64,000 nt of DNA, taken from positions 5,270,001 through 5,334,000 of the forward strand of contig OZ241746.1 in assembly GCA_965201045.1 (NCBI GenBank), given 5' to 3'. Numbering within the stretch: the stretch's first letter is position 1; every line of letters starts with the position of its first letter. A model generated the notes under the pieces. The model was not told the origin of the DNA, searched no databases, and was given only the letters and a program-made list of their open reading frames with translations. Below are positions 35,019 through 44,029 of the stretch, piece after piece. Both the position numbers and the translations under genes were made by a program. The DNA comes from JAPORK01 sp026710285. Its GTDB lineage: Bacteria > Pseudomonadota > Gammaproteobacteria > Pseudomonadales > Endozoicomonadaceae.

Positions 35019-36449
35019 TTACTGAGTGTTTGTGCCTTTTATACTTAAGTCAAGAGGAAGTTCCGTACTTGACTCAAGATGAGACTTTATACTTAAGTCA
35101 AGACGGAGATCCGTACTTGACTCAAGATGAGACTTTGTACTTAAGTCAAGAGGAAGTTCCTGAGTATCGCCAGAAGGAAGGCTCCTTTCATTTGAGTAAG
35201 ATACCTTTGGCTCTCTACCTTGCTGTGAGAACTCAGAACTTTCAATAATTTGCTCATTTTTGGATAGCAACTCTTTTCTGGGTTTCTCTTGTATAATCTG
35301 ATTTGCAAATGTTGATTCTGTACTAGAGTTAGAGTTTAGCTTGCTTCTTTTTGGCTGCGTTGAGTCGTTATTATCTATTTGAGAACTAGGTCTTTTTCTA
35401 GAGCTATTTGAGGAACCTTCATTTAAATTGAACAAATAATCTCTTGTGGTTTCTACTATTTTGATATGATGTTCAGGTTCCCAATCAAAAGCAGGTTGAT
35501 TCTGTATATATTCTATTATAGCCTCGTTAATAACATTTAGTGAAAGGTTGTTGTTATCAATTTGATCTTGAAGTTTAGGAAATGATTTTCTATCTTCAGG
35601 AGATAATTCTTTTGCCCAATTTTTTTTGGCTTGATTAATTTTTTCAAGTCGATCTTTTTTATATTTACATTTTGAGCTAATTTTTCTAGTTTCTTCTATT
35701 AATGCTCTTAATGGTTTATACTCTTTTTTCGCTTTCTCTAATACATTGACAATATTTGTATAATTTGTAAGGTAATTGAAGCCTATATCTGTGAGTTTAT
35801 CATTGTTCACTAGCCGTTTAGTAATTATTTTTTTTGCATTTTTAACTATGCGGCAAGGAAGAGAAATTTTATAGTCAATTGATGGGGATAGGTCCGGATT
35901 GTTAATTGTAATGAATATGAGTCTTTGATTGATATCAAGTTTGGGTCCAACTAATTTAGTGATATCTTCCTTGCTGTAACCTTTTTTTCTAAGATAGACT
36001 ATCGCACTGTCTCGTGCCATTATCTCAGCTCTTTTTGAACATTGGTTATCTATAATCGATTTGAGTTCTGTAATAATTTCAGATTTATTCTCTTGAGTAA
36101 CAGAGCTAATTATTTCCGCAAATTTCGTAAATTTATTGATGTTTTGTGCTGTCTCAGCTTGTTCTTTCGTAGTAGCATCGCTGAGCAATCTAACTGTTTT
36201 AGTTATATTTTCTTCTGTTTTTCCAGAACAAATTTTTGATGATATAGGTATTTTGCTGCTATTAAGGATCACAGGTGATTCTTCTCTTTTTGCTTGCTTT
36301 ATATATGATGAAGGTATGTCTTTTCTATCATTAGCCGGATCTGCTACTTGAACAAAGCCATGCAGTTTTGAAGATGAATTCGATGAATTAAAAGTTTCCA
36401 TTATTACTATCCAGTTGATTAAAGTATTGGTTTCATGCAGATGATTCAT
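35019..36449 (-). CDS. Tandem family member 1: NLS-like plus PxDLS-motif protein, putative nucleomodulin
   Basis: 476 residues; the ATG at codon 17 (36401) is an alternative start with a weak GGAT before it. No signal peptide or membrane helix. Residues about 90-345 are helical and Lys-rich; YLRKKGYSKEDITKLVG near 150 resembles a helix-turn-helix. A low-complexity tail holds RKRP (351-354) and PKRSKL (366-371), which together look like a bipartite nuclear import signal. The C-terminal 46 residues are a 16-residue repeat with PLDLSTK (433-439), RLDLSIK (449-455) and PLDLSIK (465-471). PxDLSxK is the CtBP-binding motif known from adenovirus E1A (PLDLSCK). Function as a host-nucleus effector is inferred from these motifs; no enzymatic domain was recognised. 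Confidence 0.75.
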   Translation of the reverse strand: MNHLHETNTLINWIVIMETFNSSNSSSKLHGFVQVADPANDRKDIPSSYIKQAKREESPVILNSSKIPISSKICSGKTEENITKTVRLLSDATTKEQAETAQNINKFTKFAEIISSVTQENKSEIITELKSIIDNQCSKRAEIMARDSAIVYLRKKGYSKEDITKLVGPKLDINQRLIFITINNPDLSPSIDYKISLPCRIVKNAKKIITKRLVNNDKLTDIGFNYLTNYTNIVNVLEKAKKEYKPLRALIEETRKISSKCKYKKDRLEKINQAKKNWAKELSPEDRKSFPKLQDQIDNNNLSLNVINEAIIEYIQNQPAFDWEPEHHIKIVETTRDYLFNLNEGSSNSSRKRPSSQIDNNDSTQPKRSKLNSNSSTESTFANQIIQEKPRKELLSKNEQIIESSEFSQQGREPKVSYSNERSLPSGDTQELPLDLSTKSHLESSTDLRLDLSIKSHLESSTELPLDLSIKGTNTQ

Positions 36450-36514
36450 GAGACAGTAATGATACCATAAACAAGCCGGAATTTAAAAATAAAAGTAACT
36501 CCCCATACGCTATA

Positions 36515-36544
36515 ATCATAAAAAACAAGCGTACGCTGAGTTAA
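36515..36544 (-). promoter_or_regulatory. Candidate promoter with palindrome upstream of tandem gene 1
   Basis: On the minus strand, TTAACT (36544-36539) and TATGAT (36520-36515) are 18 bases apart. A perfect palindrome AGCGTACGCT (36528-36537) lies between them, placed like a repressor site, with a half-site TACGCT again near 36506-36511. The same block is found before all four genes. Assignment is by eye. Confidence 0.4.
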
Positions 36545-36626
36545 CCTGAATATTTGATAATTTTGAATTAAATGACATTTTTCAATAACAAATACAATCT
36601 TAAATTTATCTTAAGTCTTTGTTTTT

Positions 36627-36875
36627 TTATATACTAAAATTATTTTTTGCTTTTAACTGCCCTATTTTGGTCTGCTCTGGAGTAAGTTTACCATGACCAC
36701 GAAGAGCCTGACCGTCACTATCTGCCTGATACTCACGCGCCCAATGACTGAGCATTGGAGTACCAATTCTCAAACTTCGGTCAGCTTCTTCACGTGAATA
36801 ACCCTGATCAATAACAAGGGAAACAGCATCTAATTTAAATTCTTTTGAATATTTTTTACGTATACCTGTTGTCAT
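36627..36875 (-). pseudogene. IS3-family orfA in array unit 1 (IS left end only)
   Basis: 82 residues of an IS3 OrfA HTH protein (RKKYSKEFKLDAVSLVIDQG, then MLSHWAREYQADSDG and KLTPEQTKIGQLKAKN). It ends abruptly at the IS-to-array junction, before the leucine-zipper and frameshift region. The IS left terminus is at 36943. Without orfB it cannot transpose alone. It is oriented so that IS-borne transcription would run into the downstream tandem gene. Confidence 0.85.
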
Positions 36876-37115
36876 TTTATCTCTCCAGTTTTGGATATAT
36901 TATATACCTTAACTGGGTTGGTAGGTTTCAAGGTACTACATCAAGTTTTTAAAAATCCACTATAGGTTGAATTGTAAAACATTGATATTAAAAAATATTT
37001 TTTATTAGTATAAAAATACATCCTTTTAAAATCAATTGCTTATAAAAACTACCCGAAGTTTTATTTAAGAAAGCCCCTATTATAATAACAGATTGTAGAT
37101 CATGGTTTGTCTGCA

Positions 37116-38498
37116 TTAGTGCTTTTGCTGAGTGTTTGTGCCTTTTATACTTAAGTCAAGAGGGAGATCCATACTTGACTCAAGATGAGGCTTTGTACTT
37201 AAGTCAAGAGGAAGTTCCTGAGTATCGCCAGAAGGAAGGCTCCTTTCATTTGAGTAAGATACCTTTGTCTCTCTACCTTGCTGTGAGAACTCAGAACTTT
37301 CAATAATTTGCTCATTTTTGGATAGCAACTCTTTTCTGGGTTTCTCTTGTATAATCTGAGTTGCAAATGTTGATTCTGTACTAGAGTTAGAGTTTAGCTT
37401 GCTTCTTTTTGGCTGCGTTGAGTCTTTATTATCTATTTGAGAACTAGGTCTTTTCATAGAGCTATTTGAGGGGCCTTCATTGAAAAAATAATCTTTTCTG
37501 GAGTTTACTATTTTGATATGATGTTCATGTTCCCAATCAAAAGCAGGTTGATTCTGTATATATTCTATTATAGCCTCGTTAATAACATTTGGCGAAAGGT
37601 TGTTGTTATCAATTTGATCTTGAAGTTTAGGAAATGATTTTCTATCTTCAGGAGATAATTCTTTTGCCCAATTTTTTTTGGCTTGATTAATTTTTTCAAG
37701 TCGATCGGCTTTAGAATTTACGTAAATTTTTTCAGTTTTTTCTATTAATGCTCTTAATGGTTTATACTCTTTTTTCGCTTTCTCTAATATATTGATAATA
37801 TTTCTAAAATCTGTATGGTAACTGAAGCCTATATCTGTGAGTTTAGCATTGTCCACTAGCCGTTCAGTAATTATTTTTTTTGCATTTTTAACTATGCGGG
37901 AAGGAAGAGAAGCTTCACATTCAATGAATGAGTATAGGTACGGATTTTTAATTAGAATGCATTTGAGTCTTTGATTGATAATATCAAGTTTGGGTCCAAG
38001 TAATTTAGTGATATCTTCCTTGCTGTAACCTTTTTTTCTAAGATAGACTATCGCACTGTCTCGTGCCATTATCTCAGCTCTTTTTGAACATTGGTTATCT
38101 ATAATCGATTTTAGTTCTGTAATAATTTCAGATTTATTCTCTTGAGTAACAGAGCTAATTATTTCCGCAAATTTCGTAAATGCATTGATGTTTTGTGCTG
38201 TCTCAGCTTGTTCTTTCGTAGTAGCATCGCTGAGCAATCTAACTGTTTTAGTTATATTTTTTTCTGTTTTTGCAGAACAATTTTTTGATAATATAGGTAT
38301 TTTACTGCCATTAAGGATCATAGGTGATTCTTCTCTTTTTGCTTGATTTATATATGATGAAGGTATGTCTTTTCTATCATTAGCCGGATCTGCTAATTGA
38401 ACAAAGCCATGCGGTTTTGAAGATGAATTCGATGAATTAAAAGTTTCCATTATTACTATCCAGTTGATTAAAGTATTGGTTTCATGCAGATGATTCAT
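37116..38498 (-). CDS. Tandem family member 2: NLS-like plus PxDLS-motif protein
   Basis: 460 residues (or from the ATG at codon 17). Same plan as member 1, with a shorter C-terminal repeat: one PLDLSTK and one PLDLSIK, then GTNTQQKH. The basic tail reads MKRPSS and then QPKRSKL. In the middle region (about 160-265) it differs from members 1 and 4 (for example INQRLKCILIKNPYLYSFIE), while flanking parts are nearly identical, so substitutions are clustered. It is almost identical to member 3 from the middle to the C-terminus, which argues for very recent copying. Confidence 0.75.
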   Translation of the reverse strand: MNHLHETNTLINWIVIMETFNSSNSSSKPHGFVQLADPANDRKDIPSSYINQAKREESPMILNGSKIPILSKNCSAKTEKNITKTVRLLSDATTKEQAETAQNINAFTKFAEIISSVTQENKSEIITELKSIIDNQCSKRAEIMARDSAIVYLRKKGYSKEDITKLLGPKLDIINQRLKCILIKNPYLYSFIECEASLPSRIVKNAKKIITERLVDNAKLTDIGFSYHTDFRNIINILEKAKKEYKPLRALIEKTEKIYVNSKADRLEKINQAKKNWAKELSPEDRKSFPKLQDQIDNNNLSPNVINEAIIEYIQNQPAFDWEHEHHIKIVNSRKDYFFNEGPSNSSMKRPSSQIDNKDSTQPKRSKLNSNSSTESTFATQIIQEKPRKELLSKNEQIIESSEFSQQGRETKVSYSNERSLPSGDTQELPLDLSTKPHLESSMDLPLDLSIKGTNTQQKH

Positions 38499-38675
38499 GA
38501 GACAGTAATGATACCATAAACAAGCCGGAATTTAAAAATAAAAGTAACTCCCCATACGCTATAATCATAAAAAACAAGCGTACGCTGAGTTAACCTGAAT
38601 ATTTGATAATTTTGAATTAAATGACATTTTTCAATAACAAATACAATCTTAAATTTATCTTAAGTCTTTGTTTTT

Positions 38676-38924
38676 TTATATACTAAAATTATTTTTTGCT
38701 TTTAACTGCCCTATTTTGGTCTGCTCTGGAGTAAGTTTACCATGACCACGAAGAGCCTGACCGTCACTATCTGCCTGATACTCACGCGCCCAATGACTGA
38801 GCATTGGAGTACCAATTCTCAAACTTCGGTCAGCTTCTTCACGTGAATAACCCTGATCAATAACAAGGGAAACAGCATCTAATTTAAATTCTTTTGAATA
38901 TTTTTTACGTATACCTGTTGTCAT
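38676..38924 (-). pseudogene. IS3-family orfA in array unit 2
   Basis: Same 82-residue orfA fragment as in unit 1, with the same predicted protein. The IS left terminus is at 38992. It shows that the IS piece was amplified together with the gene and has had little time to diverge. Confidence 0.85.
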
Positions 38925-39164
38925 TTTATCTCTCCAGTTTTGGATATATTATATACCTTAACTGGGTTGGTAGGTTTCAAGGTACTACATCAAGTTTTTA
39001 AAAATCCACTATAGGTTGAATTGTAAAACATTGATATTAAAAAATATTTTTTATTAGTATAAAAATACATCCTTTTAAAATCAATTGCTTATAAAAACTA
39101 CCCGAAGTTTTATTTAAGAAAGCCCCTATTATAATAACAGATTGTAGATCATGGTTTGTCTGCA

Positions 39165-40547
39165 TTAGTGCTTTTGCTGAGTGTTTGTGCCTTTTATACT
39201 TAAGTCAAGAGGGAGATCCATACTTGACTCAAGATGAGGCTTTGTACTTAAGTCAAGAGGAAGTTCCTGAGTATCGCCAGAAGGAAGGCTCCTTTCATTT
39301 GAGTAAGATACCTTTGTCTCTCTACCTTGCTGTGAGAACTCAGAACTTTCAATAATTTGCTCATTTTTGGATAGCAACTCTTTTCTGGGTTTCTCTTGTA
39401 TAATCTGAGTTGCAAATGTTGATTCTGTACTAGAGTTAGAGTTTAGCTTGCTTCTTTTTGGCTGCGTTGAGTCTTTATTATCTATTTGAGAACTAGGTCT
39501 TTTCATAGAGCTATTTGAGGGACCTTCATTGAAAAAATAATCTTTTCTGGAGTTTACTATTTTGATATGATGTTCATGTTCCCAATCAAAAGCAGGTTGA
39601 TTCTGTATATATTCTATTATAGCCTCGTTAATAACATTTGGCGAAAGGTTGTTGTTATCAATTTGATCTTGAAGTTTAGGAAATGATTTTCTATCTTCAG
39701 GAGATAATTCTTTTGCCCAATTTTTTTTGGCTTGATTAATTTTTTCAAGTCGATAGGCTTTAGAATTTACGCAAATTTTTTCAGTTTTTTCTATTAATGC
39801 TCTTAATGGTTTATACTCTTTTTTCGCTTTCTCTAATACATTGACAATATTTGTATAATCTGTAAAGTAATTGAAGCCTATATCTGCGAGTTTAGCATTG
39901 TCCACTAGCCGTTCAGTAATTATTTTTTTTGCATTTTTAACTATGCGGGAAGGAAGAGAAGCTCCACATTCAATGAATGAGTATAGGTACGGATTTTTAA
40001 TTAGAATGCATTTGAGTCTTTGATTGATAATATCAAGTTTGGGTCCAAGTAATTTAGTGATATCTTCCTTGCTGTAACCTTTTTTTATAAGATAGACTAT
40101 CGCACTGTCTCGTTCCATTATCTCAGCTCTTTTTGAACATTGGTTATCTATAATCGATTTTAGTTCTGTAATAATTTCAGATTTATTCTCTTGAGTAACA
40201 GAGCTAATTATTTCCGCAAATTTCGTAAATGCATTGATGTTTTGTGCTGTCTCAGCTTGTTCTTTCGTAGTAGCATCGCTGAGCAATCTAACTGTTTTAG
40301 TTATATTTTTTTCTGTTTTTGCAGAACAAATTTTTGATGATATAGGTATTTTGCTGCTATTAAGGATCACAGGTGATTCTTCTCTTTTTGCTTGCTTTAT
40401 ATATGATGAAGGTATGTCTTTTCTATCATTAGCCGGATCTGCTAATTGAACAAAGCCATGCAGTTTTGAAGATGAATTCAATGAATTAAAATTTTCCATT
40501 ATTACTATCCAGTTGATTAAAGTATTGGTTTCATGCAGATGATTCAT
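39165..40547 (-). CDS. Tandem family member 3: NLS-like plus PxDLS-motif protein
   Basis: 460 residues. N-terminal variation (MENFNSLNSSS; SSKICSAKTEKN) mixes features of members 1/4 and 2, which indicates gene conversion between units. One PLDLSTK and one PLDLSIK are kept at the C-terminus, with QPKRSKL before them. The middle differs from member 2 at a small number of sites (for example YFTDYTNIVNVLEKAKKEYK as in member 1 against a changed stretch in member 2). Confidence 0.75.
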   Translation of the reverse strand: MNHLHETNTLINWIVIMENFNSLNSSSKLHGFVQLADPANDRKDIPSSYIKQAKREESPVILNSSKIPISSKICSAKTEKNITKTVRLLSDATTKEQAETAQNINAFTKFAEIISSVTQENKSEIITELKSIIDNQCSKRAEIMERDSAIVYLIKKGYSKEDITKLLGPKLDIINQRLKCILIKNPYLYSFIECGASLPSRIVKNAKKIITERLVDNAKLADIGFNYFTDYTNIVNVLEKAKKEYKPLRALIEKTEKICVNSKAYRLEKINQAKKNWAKELSPEDRKSFPKLQDQIDNNNLSPNVINEAIIEYIQNQPAFDWEHEHHIKIVNSRKDYFFNEGPSNSSMKRPSSQIDNKDSTQPKRSKLNSNSSTESTFATQIIQEKPRKELLSKNEQIIESSEFSQQGRETKVSYSNERSLPSGDTQELPLDLSTKPHLESSMDLPLDLSIKGTNTQQKH

Positions 40548-40724
40548 GAGACAGTAATGATACCATAAACAAGCCGGAATTTAAAAATAAAAGTAACTCC
40601 CCATACGCTATAATCATAAAAAACAAGCGTACGCTGAGTTAACCTGAATATTTGATAATTTTGAATTAAATGACATTTTTCAATAACAAATACAATCTTA
40701 AATTTATCTTAAGTCTTTGTTTTT

Positions 40725-40973
40725 TTATATACTAAAATTATTTTTTGCTTTTAACTGCCCTATTTTGGTCTGCTCTGGAGTAAGTTTACCATGACCACGA
40801 AGAGCCTGACCGTCACTATCTGCCTGATACTCACGCGCCCAATGACTGAGCATTGGAGTACCAATTCTCAAACTTCGGTCAGCTTCTTCACGTGAATAAC
40901 CCTGATCAATAACAAGGGAAACAGCATCTAATTTAAATTCTTTTGAATATTTTTTACGTATACCTGTTGTCAT
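40725..40973 (-). pseudogene. IS3-family orfA in array unit 3
   Basis: Third identical 82-residue orfA fragment. The IS left terminus here ends at 41041 and is joined directly to the 3' end of tandem gene 4, without the TIR element found at the other junctions. Confidence 0.85.
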
Positions 40974-41038
40974 TTTATCTCTCCAGTTTTGGATATATTA
41001 TATACCTTAACTGGGTTGGTAGGTTTCAAGGTACCACA

Positions 41039-42433
41039 TCACATCACTTTTATACTTAAGTCAAGAGGGAGATCCGTACTTGACTCAAGATGAGGCTTTG
41101 TACTTAAGTCAAGAGGAAGATCCGTACTTGATTCAAGAGGAAGTTCCTGAGTATCGCCAGAAGGAAGGCTCCTTTCATTTGAGTAAGATACCTTTGGCTC
41201 TCTACCTTGCTGTGAGAACTCAGAACTTTCAATAATTTGCTCATTTTTGGATAGCAACTCTTTTCTGAGTTTCTCTTGTATAATCGGATTTGCAAATGTT
41301 GATTCTGTACTAGAGTTAGAGTTTAGCTTGCTTCTTTTTGGCTGCGTTGAGTCGTTATTATCTATTTGAGAACTAGGTCTTTTCCTAGAGCTATTTGAGG
41401 GACGTTCATTGAAAAAATAATCTCTTATGTTTTCTACTATTTTGATATGATGTTCAGGTTCCCAATCAAAAGCAGGTTGATTCTGTATATATTCTATTAT
41501 AGCCTCGTTAATAACATTTGGCGAAAGGTTGTTGTTATCAATTTGATCTTGAAGTTTAGGAAATGATTTTCTATCTTCAGGAGATAATTCTTTTGCCCAA
41601 TTTTTTTTGGCTTGATTAATTTTTTCAAGTCGATTTTTTTTACATTTACATTTTGAGTTAATTTTTCTAGTTTCTTCTATTAATGCTCTTAATGGTTTAT
41701 ACTCTTTTTTCGCTTTCTCTAATACATTGACAATATTTGTAAGATGTGTACGGTAAATGAAGTATATATCTTTGAGTTGAGCATTGTCCACTAGCCGTTC
41801 AGTAATTATTTTTTTTGCATTTTTAACTATGCGGGAAGGAAGAGAAATTTTATAGTCAATTGATGGGGATAGGTGCGGATTTTTAATTAGAATGCATATG
41901 AGTCTTTGATTGATAATATCAGGTATGTTTCCAAGTAATGTAGTGATATCTCCCTTGCTGTAACCTTTTTTTCTAAGATAGACTATCGCACTGTCTCGTG
42001 CCATTATCTCAGCTCTTTTTGAACATTGGTTATCTATAATCGATTTGAGTTCTGTAATAATTTCAGATTTATTCTCTTGAGTAACAGAGCTAATTATTTC
42101 CGCAAATTGCATAAATGCATTGATGTTTTGTGCTGTCTCAGCTTGTTCTTTCGTAGTAGCATCGCTGAGCAATCTAACTGTTTTAGTTATATTTTCTTCT
42201 GTTTTTCCAGAACAAATTTTTGATGATATAGGTATTTTGCTGCTATTAAGGATCACAGGTGATTCTTCTCTTTTTGCTTGCTTTATATATGATGAAGGTA
42301 TGTCTTTTCTATCATTAGCCGGATCTGCTACTTGAACAAAGCCATGCAGTTTTGAAGATGAATTCGATGAATTAAAAGTTTCCATTATTACTATCCAGTT
42401 GATTAAAGTATTGGTTTCATGCAGATGATTCAT
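41039..42433 (-). CDS. Tandem family member 4: NLS-like plus PxDLS-motif protein, 3' end cut by IS3 terminus
   Basis: 464 residues. The N-terminal 90 residues equal member 1. The middle has its own variants (YSKGDITTLLGNIPDIINQR; QLKDIYFIYRTHLTN). The tail has RKRPSS, QPKRSKL, a rearranged repeat, and again one PLDLSTK and one PLDLSIK. The end reads KVM and the stop codon TGA comes from the IS3 terminal bases, replacing the GTNTQ-type ending of the other members. Both CtBP-type motifs lie just before the cut. Confidence 0.75.
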   Translation of the reverse strand: MNHLHETNTLINWIVIMETFNSSNSSSKLHGFVQVADPANDRKDIPSSYIKQAKREESPVILNSSKIPISSKICSGKTEENITKTVRLLSDATTKEQAETAQNINAFMQFAEIISSVTQENKSEIITELKSIIDNQCSKRAEIMARDSAIVYLRKKGYSKGDITTLLGNIPDIINQRLICILIKNPHLSPSIDYKISLPSRIVKNAKKIITERLVDNAQLKDIYFIYRTHLTNIVNVLEKAKKEYKPLRALIEETRKINSKCKCKKNRLEKINQAKKNWAKELSPEDRKSFPKLQDQIDNNNLSPNVINEAIIEYIQNQPAFDWEPEHHIKIVENIRDYFFNERPSNSSRKRPSSQIDNNDSTQPKRSKLNSNSSTESTFANPIIQEKLRKELLSKNEQIIESSEFSQQGREPKVSYSNERSLPSGDTQELPLESSTDLPLDLSTKPHLESSTDLPLDLSIKVM

Positions 42434-42611
42434 GAGACAGTAATGATACCATAAACAAGCCGGAATTTAAAAATAAAAGTAACTCCCCATACGCTATAAT
42501 CATAAAAAACAAGCGTACGCTGAGTTAACCTGAATATTTGATAATTTTGAATTAAATGACATTTTTCAATAGCAAATACAATCTTAAATTTATCTTAAGT
42601 CTTTGTTTTTT

Positions 42612-43059
42612 TTATATACTAAAATTATTTTTTGCTTTTAACTGCCCTATCTTGGTCTGCTCTGGAGTAAGTTTACCATGACCACGAAGAGCCTGACCGT
42701 CACTATCTGCCTGATACTCACGCGTCCAATGACTGAGCATTGGAGTACGAATTCTCAAACTTCGGTCAGCTTCTTCACGTGAATAACCCTGGTCAATAAC
42801 CTGCCTCTTAGTCAGATTTTTTAGATGCTGACTTTTATCCTTACAGGTTGTATGCTACTGAATATCCAGCTTTTTTGGCATGAACCTGTGGGCTCAGCCC
42901 ACGGTGCGTTCAGTAAAGGTCTATATATTCAGCAGAAAATAAGACTATGAATGAAAATAAGAACTTAAAAAATGTGACTAAGAGACAGGGTCAATAACAA
43001 GGGGAAATAGCATCTAATTTAAATTCTTCTGAATATTTTTTACGTGTACTTGTGGTCAT
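42612..43059 (-). pseudogene. IS3-family orfA in array unit 4, interrupted by a MITE
   Basis: The fourth orfA copy is more diverged (MTTSTRKKYSEEF) and has one extra base in CAAGGGGAAA. It is split by the 188-bp IS50-like MITE at 42801-42988. The IS left terminus is near 43127 (CATGTCA). It is joined head to head with the orfB fragment that starts at 43128. Confidence 0.85.
42791..42998. mobile_element. 188-bp IS50/Tn5-like MITE with 10-bp target duplication
   Basis: The element is 42801-42988. The left end CTGCCTCTTAGTCAGATTTT and the right end, read inward CTGTCTCTTAGTCACATTTT, are inverted repeats of about 23 bp. Ten bases, CTGTCTCTTA, match the Tn5 mosaic end. GGTCAATAAC is present on both sides (42791-42800 and 42989-42998) and once in the uninterrupted orfA copies (there GATCAATAAC). 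The inside has no coding capacity; it includes a short palindrome GTGGGCTCAGCCCAC. Confidence 0.9.
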
Positions 43060-43195
43060 TTTATTTCTCTAGTTTTGGATATATTATATACCTTAACTGG
43101 GTTGTTAGGTTTTAGGATACCATGTCAACGGTCTTCTTCGCCAAAGAAATGCAGTAAAATATGAATTTATTTCTCAGCATAAGCAAAAATGGCCT

Positions 43196-44029
43196 GTGGA
43201 TCTCATGTGCAAAATTATGGGGGTGCATCGTAATGGCTATTACCAATATGCAAGGAAACAACAGCAAATTGATTCGCGTTGTCATTCGGAGCTATTGGAT
43301 ACTATACGGGAAATTGCTAAAAATAGCCGTTATTGTTATGGTAGCAGACGGGTGAAGAAGACATTGAATTTAAAAGGGTATGTGATCAGTAGAAAGCGTA
43401 CTGTGAAGCTAATGAAAGAAGCAGGTGTTCAGGTAAGATATCGGAAAAAATATAAAACTACGACAAATAGTAATCATGACAGAGCAGTGTTTGAGAATGT
43501 ACTGGACAGACAATTTTCTATCAGCGCATCAGATCAGGCTTATGTTTCTGATATTACTTACATTCCAACACAGGAAGGATGGCTTTATCTTGCAGTAATG
43601 ATTGATTTGTTTTCCAGAAAAGTTGTTGGCTGGAGTATGAGTTCTCGCATGAAAGCAGCATTAGTTTGTGATGCTTTAAAAATGGCTCTCTGGCAGCGAA
43701 AACCAAAAGCCGGGCTAATTGTGCATTCTGATCGGGGAAGCCAATATGCCAGTGATGCTTATAACTATTTGCTTAAGGCATGGAAATGTACCGGCAGTAT
43801 GAGTCGCAAAGGTAACTGCTGGGATAATGCAGTAGCAGAAAGTTTTTTTGGTCGTTTAAAGCAGGAACAGGTGCAATGGTGTGATTATCAAACACGATAC
43901 GAGGCACAGCAAGATATTCTAAATTACATCACGATGTTTTATAACAGTCAGCGACTACATTCAACATTGGATTATATGAGTCCAAATGAGTATGAAGAAG
44001 TCATGACAAGATTAGAAAATGTTTCTTAA
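43196..44029 (+). CDS. IS3-family transposase OrfB
   Basis: 277 residues from a GTG; the frame is open upstream to the junction at 43128 (NGLLRQRNAVKYEFISQHKQ), so the native protein began earlier or was made by frameshifting from a lost orfA. The DDE triad is intact: Asp in SDITYIPTQEGWLYLAV, Asp in IVHSDRGSQYAS and Glu in GNCWDNAVAESFFGRLKQE. The right IS terminus GGTTGACCACATCA ends at 44059. OrfA is missing on this strand; the orfA copies on the other strand belong to separate left-end pieces. Catalytic activity is possible but the element is not complete. Confidence 0.9.
   Translation: MDLMCKIMGVHRNGYYQYARKQQQIDSRCHSELLDTIREIAKNSRYCYGSRRVKKTLNLKGYVISRKRTVKLMKEAGVQVRYRKKYKTTTNSNHDRAVFENVLDRQFSISASDQAYVSDITYIPTQEGWLYLAVMIDLFSRKVVGWSMSSRMKAALVCDALKMALWQRKPKAGLIVHSDRGSQYASDAYNYLLKAWKCTGSMSRKGNCWDNAVAESFFGRLKQEQVQWCDYQTRYEAQQDILNYITMFYNSQRLHSTLDYMSPNEYEEVMTRLENVS

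Larger units (their letters stand above)
34838..43127. repeat. Four-unit tandem array: nuclear-targeting-type gene plus IS3 left end
   Basis: Units run 34838-36943, 36944-38992, 38993-41041 and 41042-43127. Units 2 and 3 are exactly 2049 bp long. Each unit, read on the minus strand, is an IS3 left terminus with orfA, a promoter region, and one long gene; units 1-3 then carry the small TIR element. Each junction is at the IS3 terminal bases (plus-strand ACTACATCA or ACCACATCA). Unit 4 lacks the TIR part, so the IS terminus cuts into the gene's last codons, and it is interrupted by a 188-bp MITE. Confidence 0.93.

Noticed and set aside
35030..35248. Plus-strand frame with repeated YLSQ/YLTQ units
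   Set aside because: It is the reverse reading of the PLDLS repeat in tandem gene 1; the sense frame is the long one.
36627..36875. 82-residue HTH protein as a dedicated regulator of each tandem gene
   Set aside because: It is a typical IS3 OrfA cut at its C-terminus, with the IS terminus just upstream, so a transposon origin explains it.
34838..43127. CRISPR-like array, considered because of regularly spaced repeats
   Set aside because: Units are 2 kb genes with IS pieces; no short repeats with unique spacers are present anywhere in the window.
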